Of a stretch of 64,000 nucleotides of DNA, positions 35,816 to 47,649 are shown piece by piece. The notes beneath the pieces are model-generated. The model saw only the letters and a program-made list of their open reading frames with translations, did no database searches and was not told where the DNA came from. Source of the DNA: Tenodera sinensis (taxonomy: Eukaryota; Arthropoda; Insecta; Mantodea; Mantidae); NCBI GenBank assembly GCA_030765045.1, contig CM060965.1, positions 24,664,935 through 24,728,934 on the forward strand, read 5' to 3'. Position 1 is the first letter of the stretch, and the number at the start of each line of letters is the position of its first letter. A program made the translations under genes and the position numbers.

Positions 35816-37527
35816 ATCTCTGCAACAACTATGTGTTAAATGTATGTGGTGTGTGCTGTTAAACGTATTGGTATGAGATACCTTGTTAAAGGAATGTCGG
35901 GTGAACAAATTTCCTTAGAAAGCCTTTAAAACGGCTGTCCGAGTACAGAAATATCGATTTTCAGCAACCCCTTATCACCGTTTTCAATATTTAATCGCTC
36001 AAATCTCGAACTAATACAAACATTACTTTAGCAGTTTTTCTGACTAAATTCATAATGCCAAAAGCTAATGCCTCGAAAGTCATGAATTCGTTTCTTCTTG
36101 CTTTTACTTTCGGCATGACGAAATACAAATATCACCACAAAAACTAGTTCCTGCTGTGTGAAGACCATACTGTAGCGATCCTCAAAAGTGGCAGGTGGGT
36201 TCAGCACTAATTCCTTTAGAGAAGTCTTTCTTACAATAGATGTAAACCCTTTAGTTGGGCGAGTCCAAATATTTATCAAATAAACCTATATTTCAATAGA
36301 TTTTCATGAATAATAGATTTTGAGCTTCTAAAACTTTAGTATAAGAATAATGCAACCATACTCGGGAAAATGACAAAATACTGAACTTGTTCTTAAAAAT
36401 TACTGATAGGCTGTAACAAACTCCATATCACAAAAAAGTCTAAAAATAAAAAAAATAAAACAAAACCTTAAAACTGGTTTAATTTCATTTAAAATGTCAT
36501 GAACCACGTGTATTTTACATGTACCATTATCCTAGCATCATCAGGAGAGAAAAAAAAAAAAAAAGCAGCGCCATCGAAACCCGATACGTACTGTTGAGAT
36601 TAGAGGAATTATGTTTCATACTTCATCTGTTTTCCTTTTGTCTCATTCTACTCTCTTGGGACTTACTGACCCAGTTTCGCTCTTCATTTTAATTATTTTA
36701 TTGCCCGCATCATGACTAATGTTACGCTGTTTTTGCGGTCTCTGTATCAATAGCATGCCCACACGCAGAGTTACCACAAACTTTGTGACTAGGACCTACA
36801 TTTTGTTCATAAATCTAGAAGAGAATAATTATGAATGGTTTTAGAAACAGAAGTAACATTCAGAAAAATAACTTCACGTAACACAATTTAGTAGAAGAAA
36901 CGATGTGGACAACAATTTATGGCTACAAATATAACATGGAATAAAAAAAGAAACATCGGCAGAACGAAATTAGAACGTCGAAACAACGACGCGACGCTGT
37001 AAATACTTGAGCACTTCTTTGTTTACGTAATACAGCTTTCTATCATTAAGTAGAAATAAATCATTAATTTCAAACTGCCATGGCTTCTATCGCTACAGGT
37101 TTATCATTTTCCTAGATTTGTCGTACAAGATCAAATTCAACGAAACAATCATTTAATCTTTGACGCTTTAAATAATATCAAATCCCATGGGTAGTAATAT
37201 ACCTTGTTTTCATCAATCTCACTGGATTAATAAAGATATAAAGACTTTTTGTTTTATAAACATTTCCAGAAGAAGGTGTAGGTCATGGACTATCACGCAG
37301 TGCATTGTTCGATTTCAATTAGTATTTTTAGCATTTTGGAACAACTTATTTGTTTTAAATCTTGGAGTGAAATATTCGTGTTAAATTCCAGTCGAGCTTT
37401 GATGTTCTCTGGTTAAATGTCAATAAAACAACACCGTAGATTTTTCCATTAAAAATAAGCCAATACTTGACTTTGATCAATGCGATTTAATAGTGACTTC
37501 AGTTTCAGCCTATCATAAACCATATGA

Positions 37528-37625
37528 TGAGAGCCCGAATAACCTAGTTGTCGATAGACTCTTAAACACTCACTCACCTGCTCACTTATCTACTCATTCA
37601 TTCACTCGCTCACTCACTCAAATAA
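37528..37625 (+). repeat. Short core repeat with degenerate (ACTC)n tail
   Basis: gcccgaataacctagttgtcg and gactcttaaacactcactc are followed by a degraded cactcac tail to about 37620. Same unit as 21646 and 44755. Confidence 0.6.
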
Positions 37626-37899
37626 TCATGTGCCACTGTAAAATAGTAAAAATGAGATTATCGCATCTAATATCCAATAGTTGTGTACTTGCTGCATTCG
37701 ACTTTTAACTGTTCAAAGTTAGTAAAGATAGGTTCATTATAACGTCTTTGGGCAAGTATTTTAATAACACCAGAGTGAGCCAATCCTGCAAAATTTCTTT
37801 CTTCTAATCTTCGACCTGAATTTGTATTGTGTCGCTGACTTCATAATACTTCGCTTTCTGTTCTGTTAACCTCTATTTGCACTATTTTTCCTTAATGGT

Positions 37900-37980
37900 T
37901 TATCTGTCTGGCTGTCTGGCTGTCTGGCTGTCTGTCTGTCTGTCTCTCTCTCTCTCCCTCCCTCCCCCCCCCCCCCCCAC
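37900..37980. repeat. (CTGTCTGG)n / (TC)n / poly-C tract
   Basis: A graded pyrimidine-rich tract: ctgtctgg units, then ctgt, then ct, then a run of C. The Gly/Arg/Glu-rich ORFs on the other strand come from this composition. Confidence 0.9.
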
Positions 37981-38504
37981 CTCTCTGCAAGTACGTGTGT
38001 GTCTGCCGCCTTGATGAAGAACTGTGACCCCTTTGTCTCCAGAGTCCTCTGCCTCTTGGTCCTGATCTTGGAATCCAGCCGTCCCGGTGTGCGCCCATGT
38101 CATGGTTCATTCTAACGACCTGACCTACTCACTGCCATTTAAGACGACGTGCCCTTGTAACTGCATCCTCCATGCCGCTTCTTCTAGCCTCCGCGCTCCA
38201 GATGTCTCAGCCATAGATCTGTGTCCAATATATTTCTCTCTAGCATACCTATGTCACATTAGTCAGGCCTTTTGTCAAGGCAAAGCGCGGCATAATACAA
38301 AAATATGAATTTGGGCCTGACAACTTTTTCTTTAATTATGACAACATCCATGATAATTAATAATAATATGAATAATATAATAAATTTATATCGTTTTTAA
38401 TTCTCGCTGGAACTACCTGCGCCACTTACATAACGACGTGCAAAAACTGAAAATGAACTAAATTCTGAAAGGAAGGGAAATGCATGACAAAAAAAATCTG
38501 TTGT

Positions 38505-38900
38505 ACTCATATGACTTTGTCTACTCTCGCACTAACTATTCTTAGAAACTCTTGTCCCTCTATCTTCTTCGTGTTAGTTGAGATAAATATTTGCATAAAT
38601 TACCTTATTGCTCATTTTCTTGTAGGAGCAGCGGGAATGTTGGAATACAGTAGGCTTTGAGCGATATTCAAGTCTTTTAAAGGTTTGAAATTCCGTTCTC
38701 TTTGCACGGCTAAGATATAAAAAAATGAATAACGATCTTCCATTTGTGGAAATTGTTAAGTATTGCAAAACTCACACAAATAACAAGGAATATCTCCGAA
38801 ATGGTTCACTACACACAAAAAAAAAAAAAAAAAAAAAAAAAATCATTTTAACGTAAATTGTATGTTTTAATGAGATCTACATTTTTTGTATAAACATTTA
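38505..38900 (-). mobile_element. Repeat A, partial copy
   Basis: Matches the first half of the 45.4-kb copy in order: tactcatatgactttgtctactc, ttcttcgtgttagttgagataa, gcgatattcaagtctttta, caaggaatatctccgaaatggttcac. An A run (38819-38842) and then sequence to about 38890 follow. It is truncated after that. Confidence 0.65.
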
Positions 38901-39700
38901 TAACTGTCAGTACAGAACTATTGTTGGCGGTAATAATTAGTAAAGATATATAGCTACTAATTGAAAATCATACTTTCCTTATTTACATTAAAAATGTGAA
39001 AATACCGCTGGCGTTAGTCAACGCGTGTGCAGTTCGGCCGTCTCCTTTGAGAAGCCCTAATAATTAATCGTTTTACAACATGGACCATTCATCTTGAATC
39101 CTTTCAGGCAGAGTTGCGACATCTTAACATGAACCTTTGTAGCTAATGAAACAGAAAAAAGTGGAATTCAGAATTTTGGCAACTGAGACTCCACGTGGAG
39201 TCGCCATGTGACTGTCACTTCTTTAAAATCAGGGTTGCTATTGGTCTTCAAGGACAGGGATAGACGCTTACCTTTTCTGAAGAGTGGAGGTGGATTTATT
39301 ACGGTAATTAGTTGTGGGTAGACGACATGTCCTTTGTGAACCAACTGCACATGCGTTGACTATAACACAGGCACTATGAAACAATCGAGTATCTGTTTTG
39401 TACGAGTATCGTGAGGAAAAATGGCTCTTTCCATCAAAATTAGAACAGTGGTCTAATAGTCAGTAATTGATTGCACGTCACATTATTAATTCCCAAAGGG
39501 GGGAGGGCAGCCAACCCCTTGGTCCCCTCCTACCCTTAGTGACGACCATGGGTGCACTTGGGCTATAATGACTTGAACTGACTCTTCAACTTAACTACAG
39601 AGCTAGAATTGTGAGGGCGCCATATTTTCGAGAAATGTCACCCATTAAATTAATAAGCATCACAAATACAAACTGATAGCTTCTTTGGTTTTTGTTGCAG

Positions 39701-39854
39701 GTCCTAAACATGTCCAGACTGAAAATCGAGAAGTTACCAGAAAACGCATTTTCTGATCTCGGCACACTCAGAGTTTTGGATCTCAGACATAATCAATTAT
39801 CTCACCTCTCTCCAAGTGCACTTCCTCATTCTCTACAGAGGTTACATCTCTCTG
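39701..39854 (+). CDS. LRR gene, exon with canonical LRRs
   Basis: Acceptor tttttgttgcag ends at 39700 and the donor is CTG|GTGAGT at 39855. It enters in phase 0 (continuing ...NLE|VLNMS) and leaves after one base. It encodes two textbook LRRs, VLNMSRLKIEKLPENAFSDL and TLRVLDLRHNQLSHLSPSA, and the start of a third (LPHSLQRLHLSG). The consensus LxxLxLxxNxLxxLxxxxF is clear. The repeat length of 22-24 residues is typical of extracellular LRR proteins. The downstream in-frame extension to 40099 is intron. The preceding intron is 4.6 kb and the following one 15.6 kb. Confidence 0.92.
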
Positions 39855-40852
39855 GTGAGTATCATAACCTAATTATTCTAACACAAAGTAGAGCAGATAA
39901 GAGTAGTTCGGAAGTACCTATATGGGGGACCTATATACCTACTGAACCTCTGGGAGGAAGTGGTGAAGCGAAGGATCTACTAGGCTTGGCTAATAAAGGA
40001 TCCCTAACGTTTCCAGATGTGAAATCCCGACGCCGGTGGGACCACCTATCAAGAGGTGTTGCTTTTTTACGGGTGTTCTTTAGCTGCTATGATTGTTAGA
40101 GTCCCATTCTAACTGGGCGTGAAACACCGCATAATTTTGGCTCAAAGGCGTTTATCAGGCTTCAACAATTACAGACGAGAGGGGACCAGGTAACCTAGGA
40201 TACGGCCAGTGGCTGTGTGTGTACGTGACCGTAATAATGGCGGTAAAACACAAAGGAAAGGCCCGAGACTATAGGCCAACCAGTGACTGCTGTATGTGAT
40301 CGAACAACGCGATAACACCATACTGTCCAGAGGCTTCCAGTTAATTCTGAGTCATCGTTGCACGTGTGTATGGAGGGTTCTCGAAGGTCACGTGACGCCA
40401 ACTCCAGTATAAATAGGACACAGGTTTAGAGTTTTTGTGATCGTATAGGTGTCTTACATTATGATGCATTTTCAGATCGTATGCTATTTACGCCTTACAT
40501 ATTCCGAATCAGCAAAAACAAGAAAGAATCATTTTATTTTTCCTGGTTCCCTTGACATTCCGGATTTTCACAGGAAACGAGAACTCTTAGGTGAAAGCTA
40601 CATTGCATCAATAGACCTGGAGCCATATACGAAATGTCAACTTTAAATGGCCATGGAAATGGTATTGGTTACAGAATAGTGCTCCAAAGTGGACGGTATG
40701 AAATATCAACCTTAGGGCTTCTGAACAATATCGTCGCTTCGTGAAGAATACATAATAAAAGCTAAGGCGTGAATGATATAATTTGAGTTAAGATTTGGAC
40801 AAATGTTCCAGCGAACGTATTGCATCAACAAAAATCAGATAATTTGTAATAG

Positions 40853-40970
40853 GGTTATTCAAAAAGTAATGTCCTGAATCGTTGTTTATAATTCGCAACT
40901 GACAACATTTAAGGCAATGCAGCAATAAAATAAGGCTAAACTTATAACGCGCCCTTACCTCGTACTTTCT
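40853..40970. repeat. Mariner-like terminal sequence
   Basis: tagggttattcaaaaagtaatgtcc resembles the (c)gaggg-cgttcaaaaagtaatgt ends of mariner elements. A better match (acgagggtcgttcaaaaag) starts at 41643. No partner end or transposase frame was found, so both are solo remnants. Confidence 0.4.
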
Positions 40971-41019
40971 CATACCATTTTATTTTTATTACTGGCAATT
41001 CTTAAATCTCCATATGGTC

Positions 41020-41215
41020 ACACACACACACACACACACACGCGCGCGCGCACGCACGCACACGCACACACACGCACACACACACACACACACACACCTT
41101 TGTCTAAAATTATTTTTTATATTCAGGGGGTCCCAAAACATGTATTTCCGATGAAATCTTGATATCGAATTTTTCAGTGCAATAGAATATTTCCCCTACT
41201 TCTTATACGTAGTAA
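41020..41215 (-). mobile_element. Repeat A end with (CA)n/(CG)n
   Basis: A CA/CG tract at 41021-41097 is followed by ctaaaattattttttatattcagggggtcccaaaacatgt, gatgaaatcttgatatcg and acgtagtaaagttagtaa. This is the same order as at 14647-14860, so it is the terminal quarter of repeat A. Confidence 0.65.
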
Positions 41216-41642
41216 AGTTAGTAAAATTATAAAAGCGTAGGTATATTTGATTCGTCAGAGTTAAGCTGACCTTGGTAGTGGTTGTTTCGGTTTTGCTTAT
41301 AAAACACCAGAAGCACGTTTCCTCCCTCATCATTTTATTCCCTATAGTTTATTGTATTTTTATGTATACTGGTGACGCATCAGAGCCTATTAACAGAATG
41401 TTTTACTATTTCACAAAAGTCTATCTGGTAAGCCAAGCTTGTAGTCTGGGCCTGCCTCAAGACAGTAATAACAGCATTATCTTGCTTCACAAATTAGCGT
41501 TGATGTGAAAATGTAGCCTTGCACAAAGCACCATTTAAATCCACACAAACACTTGCTTGTTAATTTACAGCTCAAACTGCATAATGGACATATCACTTCA
41601 CTCATGGAAGTGAAATTAGATTTGAACTCCTGAAGGCCAAGT

Positions 41643-41880
41643 ACGAGGGTCGTTCAAAAAGTAATGTCGCGCATTCTTTATATTAAGCATTAAAATGGAA
41701 GCTTCAAATAGTTTTCGATATTTAAAATCTGATTCTTCTCTCGTGCATGTAGTAAGCTCTTCACTAGCTTTAATTTCTGCCATGCATCCAGAGCAAAGAT
41801 CAAATATGGCGCATGCATTTTAATGAGTTATGTTGAATCGTTTTGGAGATATTACTGTTTTTAACTACCTTGTCGTATTT
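41643..41880. repeat. Mariner-like terminal fragment
   Basis: Starts acgagggtcgttcaaaaagt, a mariner-type end. The following about 230 bp hold no transposase motif. Probably a solo end or deletion derivative in the LRR-gene intron. Confidence 0.4.
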
Positions 41881-41957
41881 TTAAATACACTTGGTAACAT
41901 CAGATTTTTAAATCCTTATAAGCTGAAGCTCTGAAGTTCAAACACAAAGTGTGAAAC

Positions 41958-41959
41958 AT

Positions 41960-42044
<85 letters not shown>

Positions 42045-42490
42045 CGCGAACGGCATGATCTAAAAACGAAGTCAGTTAAATACCAAACTTGGTATTTAGT
42101 AGGCTTTTCCAAGCATGCTACACAAAGATTTTCAAGAAAGTTCCCCCCCCCCCCCACACCCCAGATTATCCTTAGATGAAACATTTTTCAGAAATATTGA
42201 TTTTATCAAAAGTGGCTCTAACGATTTTGATTAAAATGCCATAGATTTAACATATTTTCGTGATAAATGAAATGTAGGTATATCTTGAATTTTCTGGGAG
42301 TGACTTTGGAAGTCCTCTTCATTTTGTATAATATTTGCATAATAAGTGAACCGTAAGAGATGCACAACATCTTATTACACAAAGTACACAAGGACTATTT
42401 TACTAAAATCTATCTTTGGAGTGTTAAAACGTGCATTTTCGATGGTCTTGATATCGAGATTTTGGCTGGAACGTGTGCTATTATAGGTAA
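41958..42490 (+). mobile_element. Repeat A copy with internal (GT)n
   Basis: A GT tract (41958-42043) is followed by gatctaaaaacgaagtcagttaaataccaaacttggtattta, then gattttgattaaaatgccat, gaatttt-ctggga, aaccgtaagagatgcac and a degraded end. The orientation is opposite to the 14.3-kb copy, which has (CA)n at the same position. Confidence 0.65.
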
Positions 42491-42832
42491 GTGGTAGGGA
42501 TGGTAAAAATCTCGATGCTCTTCATAGAGAAGTCAACCTAAATCCTTTGCTTGTTTAGTTTATCATTAACAGTGTTTTATGTACACAGGTCCCCTTCACT
42601 AGATTGAATACATCTAGCACTCCTTATCTGTCGCCATCGGAACAGAATACTCTCTCTCTCTCTACCTTTTAACATGTTGACTCATGTCATAAAGCTGTGC
42701 TAATCCAAAAAGTACAGCTGACATGACGTCACTGTTGCTATGCCAGCTAATCTAGCACTCTTGGGTGCTCCATAACAAAGTTGGGGACAGCACGGTAACT
42801 ATATATAGCGAACACTCGGAGAACAATGGCTA

Positions 42833-43071
42833 GGAAAAATTAAAATTATTTTGTTGCTTAACGACGCTGTCAATTGCCAGGATCACACCAGTGTCGCCGC
42901 TGTGACGGAATTTTGTCCCCCAGGAGTTCTTTTACATGTCAGTAAATCTACTGACATGCAGCTGTCGTTTTTAAGCACGCTTAAAAACCACTGGTCTGGG
43001 CCAGATTTGAACCCGCGACCTTGGGATCAGTAGGCCAGGTCTGTCTAACCAACTGAGCCACACAGACCGAC
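42833..43071 (-). mobile_element. tRNA-derived SINE with perfect 10-bp TSD
   Basis: Flanked by acaatggcta at 42823-42832 and 43072-43081. On the minus strand the head is tRNA-like: box A tgtgtggctcagttggttag, box B cgcgggttcaaatctgg. The middle holds a small palindrome (tttttaagcgtgcttaaaaa) and ctgacatg inverted copies. The tail is A/T-rich (aaaataattttaatttttcc). The acceptor stem does not close, so this is a retroposed SINE and not a functional tRNA. It sits antisense in the 15.6-kb LRR intron. Confidence 0.88.
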
Positions 43072-43512
43072 ACAATGGCTACAGATCGGCATATTATTTA
43101 TGAAATTGGACTAAGATGTGAAGTTTCTTTGGCAAAGTATGAAAATACTTCAATTTAATTTGGAAAAATGTAAAAGCTTAACTAGATATCTCAAAATTAA
43201 ATTATATTAGTAATTAGTACATTAGTAAATAAAAGTAGTTTAGGAATTAAAATGTTTCTTATAGCAATGGCCGTCGGGAAGAACAGGATTTTTTTAAATG
43301 ACACAAGAATTATCAAAATTGGCAGATGCAATTTTATCATGATGGTATACAATGTTAGCCATGTATCAGACTACCATTACTACGTAACTCCAATACGCGC
43401 CGTAGCCTGCCTTTTTCGTTAGCCACGCTCACAAGTGAAGACGTTGGGTACCACTGGTAGAGATTAAAACAAATGTATGCGTTTTTCTTGTGATACTCCA
43501 CTCTTTCGCTCT

Positions 43513-43582
43513 CACTCACTCACTCACTCACTCACTCACTCACTCACTCACTCACTCACTCACTCACTCACTCACTCACTCT
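43513..43582. repeat. (ACTC)n microsatellite
   Basis: About 16 perfect tcac units, without the core unit that precedes similar tracts at 21646 and 44755. The His-Ser-Leu-Thr ORF is a by-product. CT-rich DNA continues to about 43690. Confidence 0.92.
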
Positions 43583-44754
43583 CTCAACATAGATTTCTTT
43601 CTTTGTGATATTATTTCTTGCATTAACTCTCTCGCTCTCACTCTCTTCCTGTGTCTCCCACACTCTCGCTCTCTCTCCCTCTCTCTCTCAAGTTAAGCGT
43701 AATCAGTTGTGTACCTCAAACAATTGAGTTCAGCCATGTGGTGAACGTATAAAGGAATTAGATATACAGCGCTAAAGTTTCTATGGTTCATTTCACTCTT
43801 TTGGACACTGTTGCTGCGAATCGATAATTCTAGCTTCTTTGAGGCGTTTGACCCTATTGTAAGCACGTGCACAGAAAGTAAACACATTGATTTTGGCTTC
43901 AGGATGCATTTGCACGTCAATGTATAGTCATTTATTGAAGAACAAATGTTGCCAACATGTTCTGGTTGCAGTTCTATTAATTTATGTGCATCTGTTGCAT
44001 GCCTAAAATAACGTTAGTGGATGATGCAACGCATTTGGCCATTGCTGTACTGTCGTGACGTGCTTTGACTCAGTAGTTCGTGGTAGCCAAGTCCATTCAG
44101 CGCAACATGCGAATGGAGGTGCGATAAAGCTTTCAACCGGGGGAAAAAAAAAAAAAAAAAAAAAAAAAAGCACATTTCAAGCGTTTTTAAAGAATCGTGC
44201 CAAAACACGCGCGTGCCAACCTGGAATGGGGTCGGTTTCTGACGGAAACTACCATTCCCGACCTACTCTAACAGCAAACACGCAACAGTTTAGCTCTACG
44301 TCGTCATGTCCTCAACATGCGTTTAAGGACTATCCGCACACTATATCTGGAGTTTCTGTCGAAGAAGGCAACCGGACTACTCTTATCGTTTACACAATCG
44401 TACCCTGAATTATACCATAGAAGGCTGCGAGTTGTAGTTTCCGCAATTGTTTTTCCAGGTTGGCCAACGAGTATAGTAAACGGCTAAACACATGGTTTGT
44501 TCTTTCATTGTTCACAAGAGTTTGCGGTGTCGATGCTGGATTAGCATTAGGCATTTGGTACTTTAAATTGCTGTTTGAAGTGGTTAAAAATAAAGCCTTG
44601 TTGTTCTTCTACACTTCAAGGATTAGGCGTTTCCACCTTTTCCCTCCCCGCATTGTTTCTCTATTCCCATCTTTATCTGGGCGTTAGTCGTATCTTTTCC
44701 CTGCTGATTTGTATATCTTGATTAAAACATCTATCGTTTCCATACCCTTTGAAT

Positions 44755-44955
44755 GTGACTTGGGGCCTAAATGTCCTAGCTGCTGACGGGCCCTTAAACA
44801 CTACTCACTCACTCACTCACTCACTCACTCACTCACTCACTCACTCACTCACTCACTCACTCACTCACTCACTCACTCACTCACTCACTCACTCACTCAC
44901 TCACTCACTCACTCACTCACTCACTCACTCACTCACTCACTCACTCACTCACTCT
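44755..44955 (+). repeat. Short core repeat with long (ACTC)n tail
   Basis: gacttggggcctaaatgtcc, tagctgctgacgggccctta and aacact lead into about 38 perfect tcac units (44802-44953). The core matches the 51-bp insertion at 12102 in inverse orientation. The microsatellite therefore appears to be the expanded tail of a tiny retroposed unit. Confidence 0.75.
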
Positions 44956-45424
44956 ATCATTTCCTCACTCATGCGGTTCATGTGCTTGTTCCATTTGTGT
45001 TTACTTTCTTCCATTTTGTCGTTTAACTTATAAATATTCAGTTGTTTCTTTCGTTTCTTATTAAGTCCAGACTAGTGCATCTTTTAATTCTTCGTAAAAA
45101 CCTCATATAAGTAAAACACAAAAGTAAACCTGTATGAACTGACAATTCAAGAGAACAGCAACAAAAGTAACGCGGTACAGTGACGCAAAAGTGGTAACAC
45201 TGGAGTATGGACAAAGGTGCTCAGTTGTTACTTTGGTAAAGCTTTCATTCATGAAAAAGTAAGAAACCCCTTATTTTGAATACACATGGTTTTGTTTCTA
45301 AGTTTTCAACGTGAAAACATCAACTTGATTCCACTAAGGCACTATACAATAAAACAATCTAGTAATAAAATTGATAAACGTGGTAAAGTGTAAGAGAGAG
45401 AAAATCTTGTTACAAAAAACAGAT

Positions 45425-46210
45425 GTTACGCACTCATATGTCTTTCTCTACTCTTGTGCTAACCATTCTTACAAACTCTTATTCCAATATCTTCTTCGTG
45501 TTAGTTGAGATAAACATTTGTAGAAATTATCTAATTGCTAATATTCTTGTACGTACAAAGGGAATGTGGGAATACACTGGGCATTGAGCAATAATCAAAT
45601 CTTGTATAGCTGGTCGCTATATGAAGGCTTTGAAATAACGTTATCTTTGCACGGCCTAGAGATAAAAAAGCTAATAACGACCTTACATTTGAGAAAAGTA
45701 TTGCAAAACTCACACAAATAAGTAATATATTCGAAATGGTTCACTCCACAACAACACAAAGAAAGAAAAGAAAATGTATTTAGACATAACTTGCGTGTTT
45801 TATTGGGATCTAAATTTTTTCTATAGTAAGATTTGGTCTATCTCTTACGGTTTACCAGTTATTCAAAACGTATCAAGAGTAAACAGGATCACATGGGCTA
45901 TAGCCAGAAAATTCAAATTATACATTTCGTTTGCCATAAAAATGTCTTAAACACATGACATTTTAATCAAAATGGTGAGAGCCATTTTTTAGAAAATCAA
46001 AATTTTCGAAAAATGTTCCATGTAAAAGGTAGTTTAAGGTGGAGGAATTTTCTTCAAAATCTTAGTGTCGCATCCTTGAAAGACATTAAATTTTGCTTTT
46101 TTTCATTCAGGGGTCTTGAAAATATGTATTTCCGATGAAATCTCGATATCGAAATTTTGGACCGAATACAATACTTCCCCTACTTACTGTACGTAGTAGA
46201 GAAAGTAAAA
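45425..46210 (-). mobile_element. Repeat A, best-preserved long copy
   Basis: ctttctctac at 45442-45451 and gtagagaaag at 46196-46205 mark the inverted ends. All internal landmarks are present: ttcttcgtgttagttgagat, gagcaataatcaaatctt, atggttcactcc, gggctatagccagaaaattc, gacattttaatcaaaatg, gtgtcgcatccttgaaag and gatgaaatctcgatatcg. There is no protein-coding frame. It lies in the 15.6-kb LRR intron. Confidence 0.75.
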
Positions 46211-46439
46211 CTGAAATCTTTTTTCTCGTGATCGTGCAAAGCCATCACACAGGAACCTAGCTTTTATAAAAATCTTGCACAGCTTTTATCTGTGCGTACG
46301 CCGATATGTTTAAATGTCTAATTGACGTTTATCCTAGACTAGACAGAAGATCAACATTTTGTAAGAGTGGTTATAGAAAAGTCAGTTAAATACAATTTCC
46401 ATATTAGCAAACTTCGACCTTTAGTAGGACAAATCTCCG

Positions 46440-46695
46440 AGGGACCCGCATGTGGTATTCGTGGTGGACGAAGCGGCGTCTGGGCGGATTTTCTCCGGGT
46501 TCTCCGGTTTCCTCCGCCACTCATTCCACCATTGTTCCATCATCACCTTTTCAATCATCCACCTGCTTTCAGGTCATCACTCTGTCCGGTCCATAGGTTC
46601 GTCTGCTCCCCGACAGGCATCTGACCCCAGGCACTGGCTTGTAAGTCCTACATAAGGGGAGGGGAATCAGATAAAGAAGAAGAAGAAGAAGAAGA
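46440..46695 (+). mobile_element. SINE body ending in (GAA)n
   Basis: gacccgcatgtggtattcgtggt and gaagcggcgtctgggcggat follow the 8758 SINE, then attccacc, ctccatcatcacc-like and ggttcgtctgctccccgacaggcatctgacc. This copy keeps the 3' end (ggcttgtaagtcctacataagggg...cagataaagaagaag), with a (GAA)n tail at 46675-46698. The tRNA head is missing, so it is 5'-truncated. Confidence 0.75.
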
Positions 46696-46770
46696 AAGAA
46701 GTGTGACAAATCTATTTTTCGGTGTTTCAAAAATGAATCAGGCAGATTATAGTAGAAATTTAATCAGTGA

Positions 46771-46774
46771 CTAA

Positions 46775-46811
<37 letters not shown>

Positions 46812-46900
46812 CAGTCTGCAGCGCGAATCGGAGTTACGTAGTAATGGTAGTCAGATACACGGCTAACACTGTGTACCATCATGATAAAAATGTATCTTTT
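46771..46900 (-). repeat. Poly-A run and inverted repeat-B-associated block
   Basis: An A run (46771-46809) is followed by gcgaatcggagttacgtagtaatggtagtcagatacacggctaacac, the reverse complement of a block at about 43330-43415. That block precedes the repeat B phrase there. A third repeat B phrase lies at 47003. Confidence 0.55.
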
Positions 46901-47649
46901 GTATAAATTAAACGAGCAATTTTTTGGTTGTTTAGAATATGGATATATTAGGCATTGTGGTTTTACTTCAGTGGACTAGAAGAATTACGTTACTACAGCT
47001 CGCGCCGTAGCCTGTCTTTTTCGTTAGCCACGACTTAATTGTTATGAATGACAGTTGCGTGGGAGTGTGTAGGCAGGCGTACACGTGTCGGCTGTGAAAG
47101 CATGATCACTGGTGCTGCTCATATTCACCCCGAACATGAAGTCACTTTCATTTTATTGAGTTTGTCGTTAATCTTGTTGATGTGCGCTGACCCTTGCAAT
47201 GCCGCTTGACCCTGCCCCAGTTTTATTACTGTAACCTAAATAAGTAATAACAACTAGAGATTGGTACGTTGTTCCTTTTGTGTGAAGCAGCACGACGTAT
47301 AGGTCGAGATGAGGGTTCGAGAGTAACGTGTCCTCGATTATCTTGAATTATGTGGCCTCGTAGAGCATCATCCCCCCACCTAACCCATGAAAATAATGGC
47401 CTATCTCCTTGGTAACGCCAGCTTTCGAGAATCTTCGCTTAAGACCAAGCTTTCCCACACTGTAAGGGGTGTAGAACGAACTGAGGAAAAACAAAAGAAA
47501 GAAATGAATCAGCCATAAATGGATGAAATATTACTGTTTAATTTATTTTCTAACCAACATTTTACTTTCTCTAATTTTTAGAGAATGTATTGCGTTTCAT
47601 CCAAAAATCTCTTTCGAGATTTCACAGGAAATACATGTTATGAGATACT

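Noticed and set aside
39855..40099. Extension of the LRR open frame past 39854
   Set aside because: A strong GTGAGT donor follows the LRR, the codons after it show no LRR pattern, and the phase matches the exon at 55490.
43000..43071. tRNA gene on the minus strand
   Set aside because: Good A and B boxes, but the acceptor stem does not pair, and the unit continues into a SINE body with a 10-bp duplication.
44749..45033. 94-codon Thr-His-Ser-Leu ORF
   Set aside because: Product of the (ACTC)n tract following the short core repeat.
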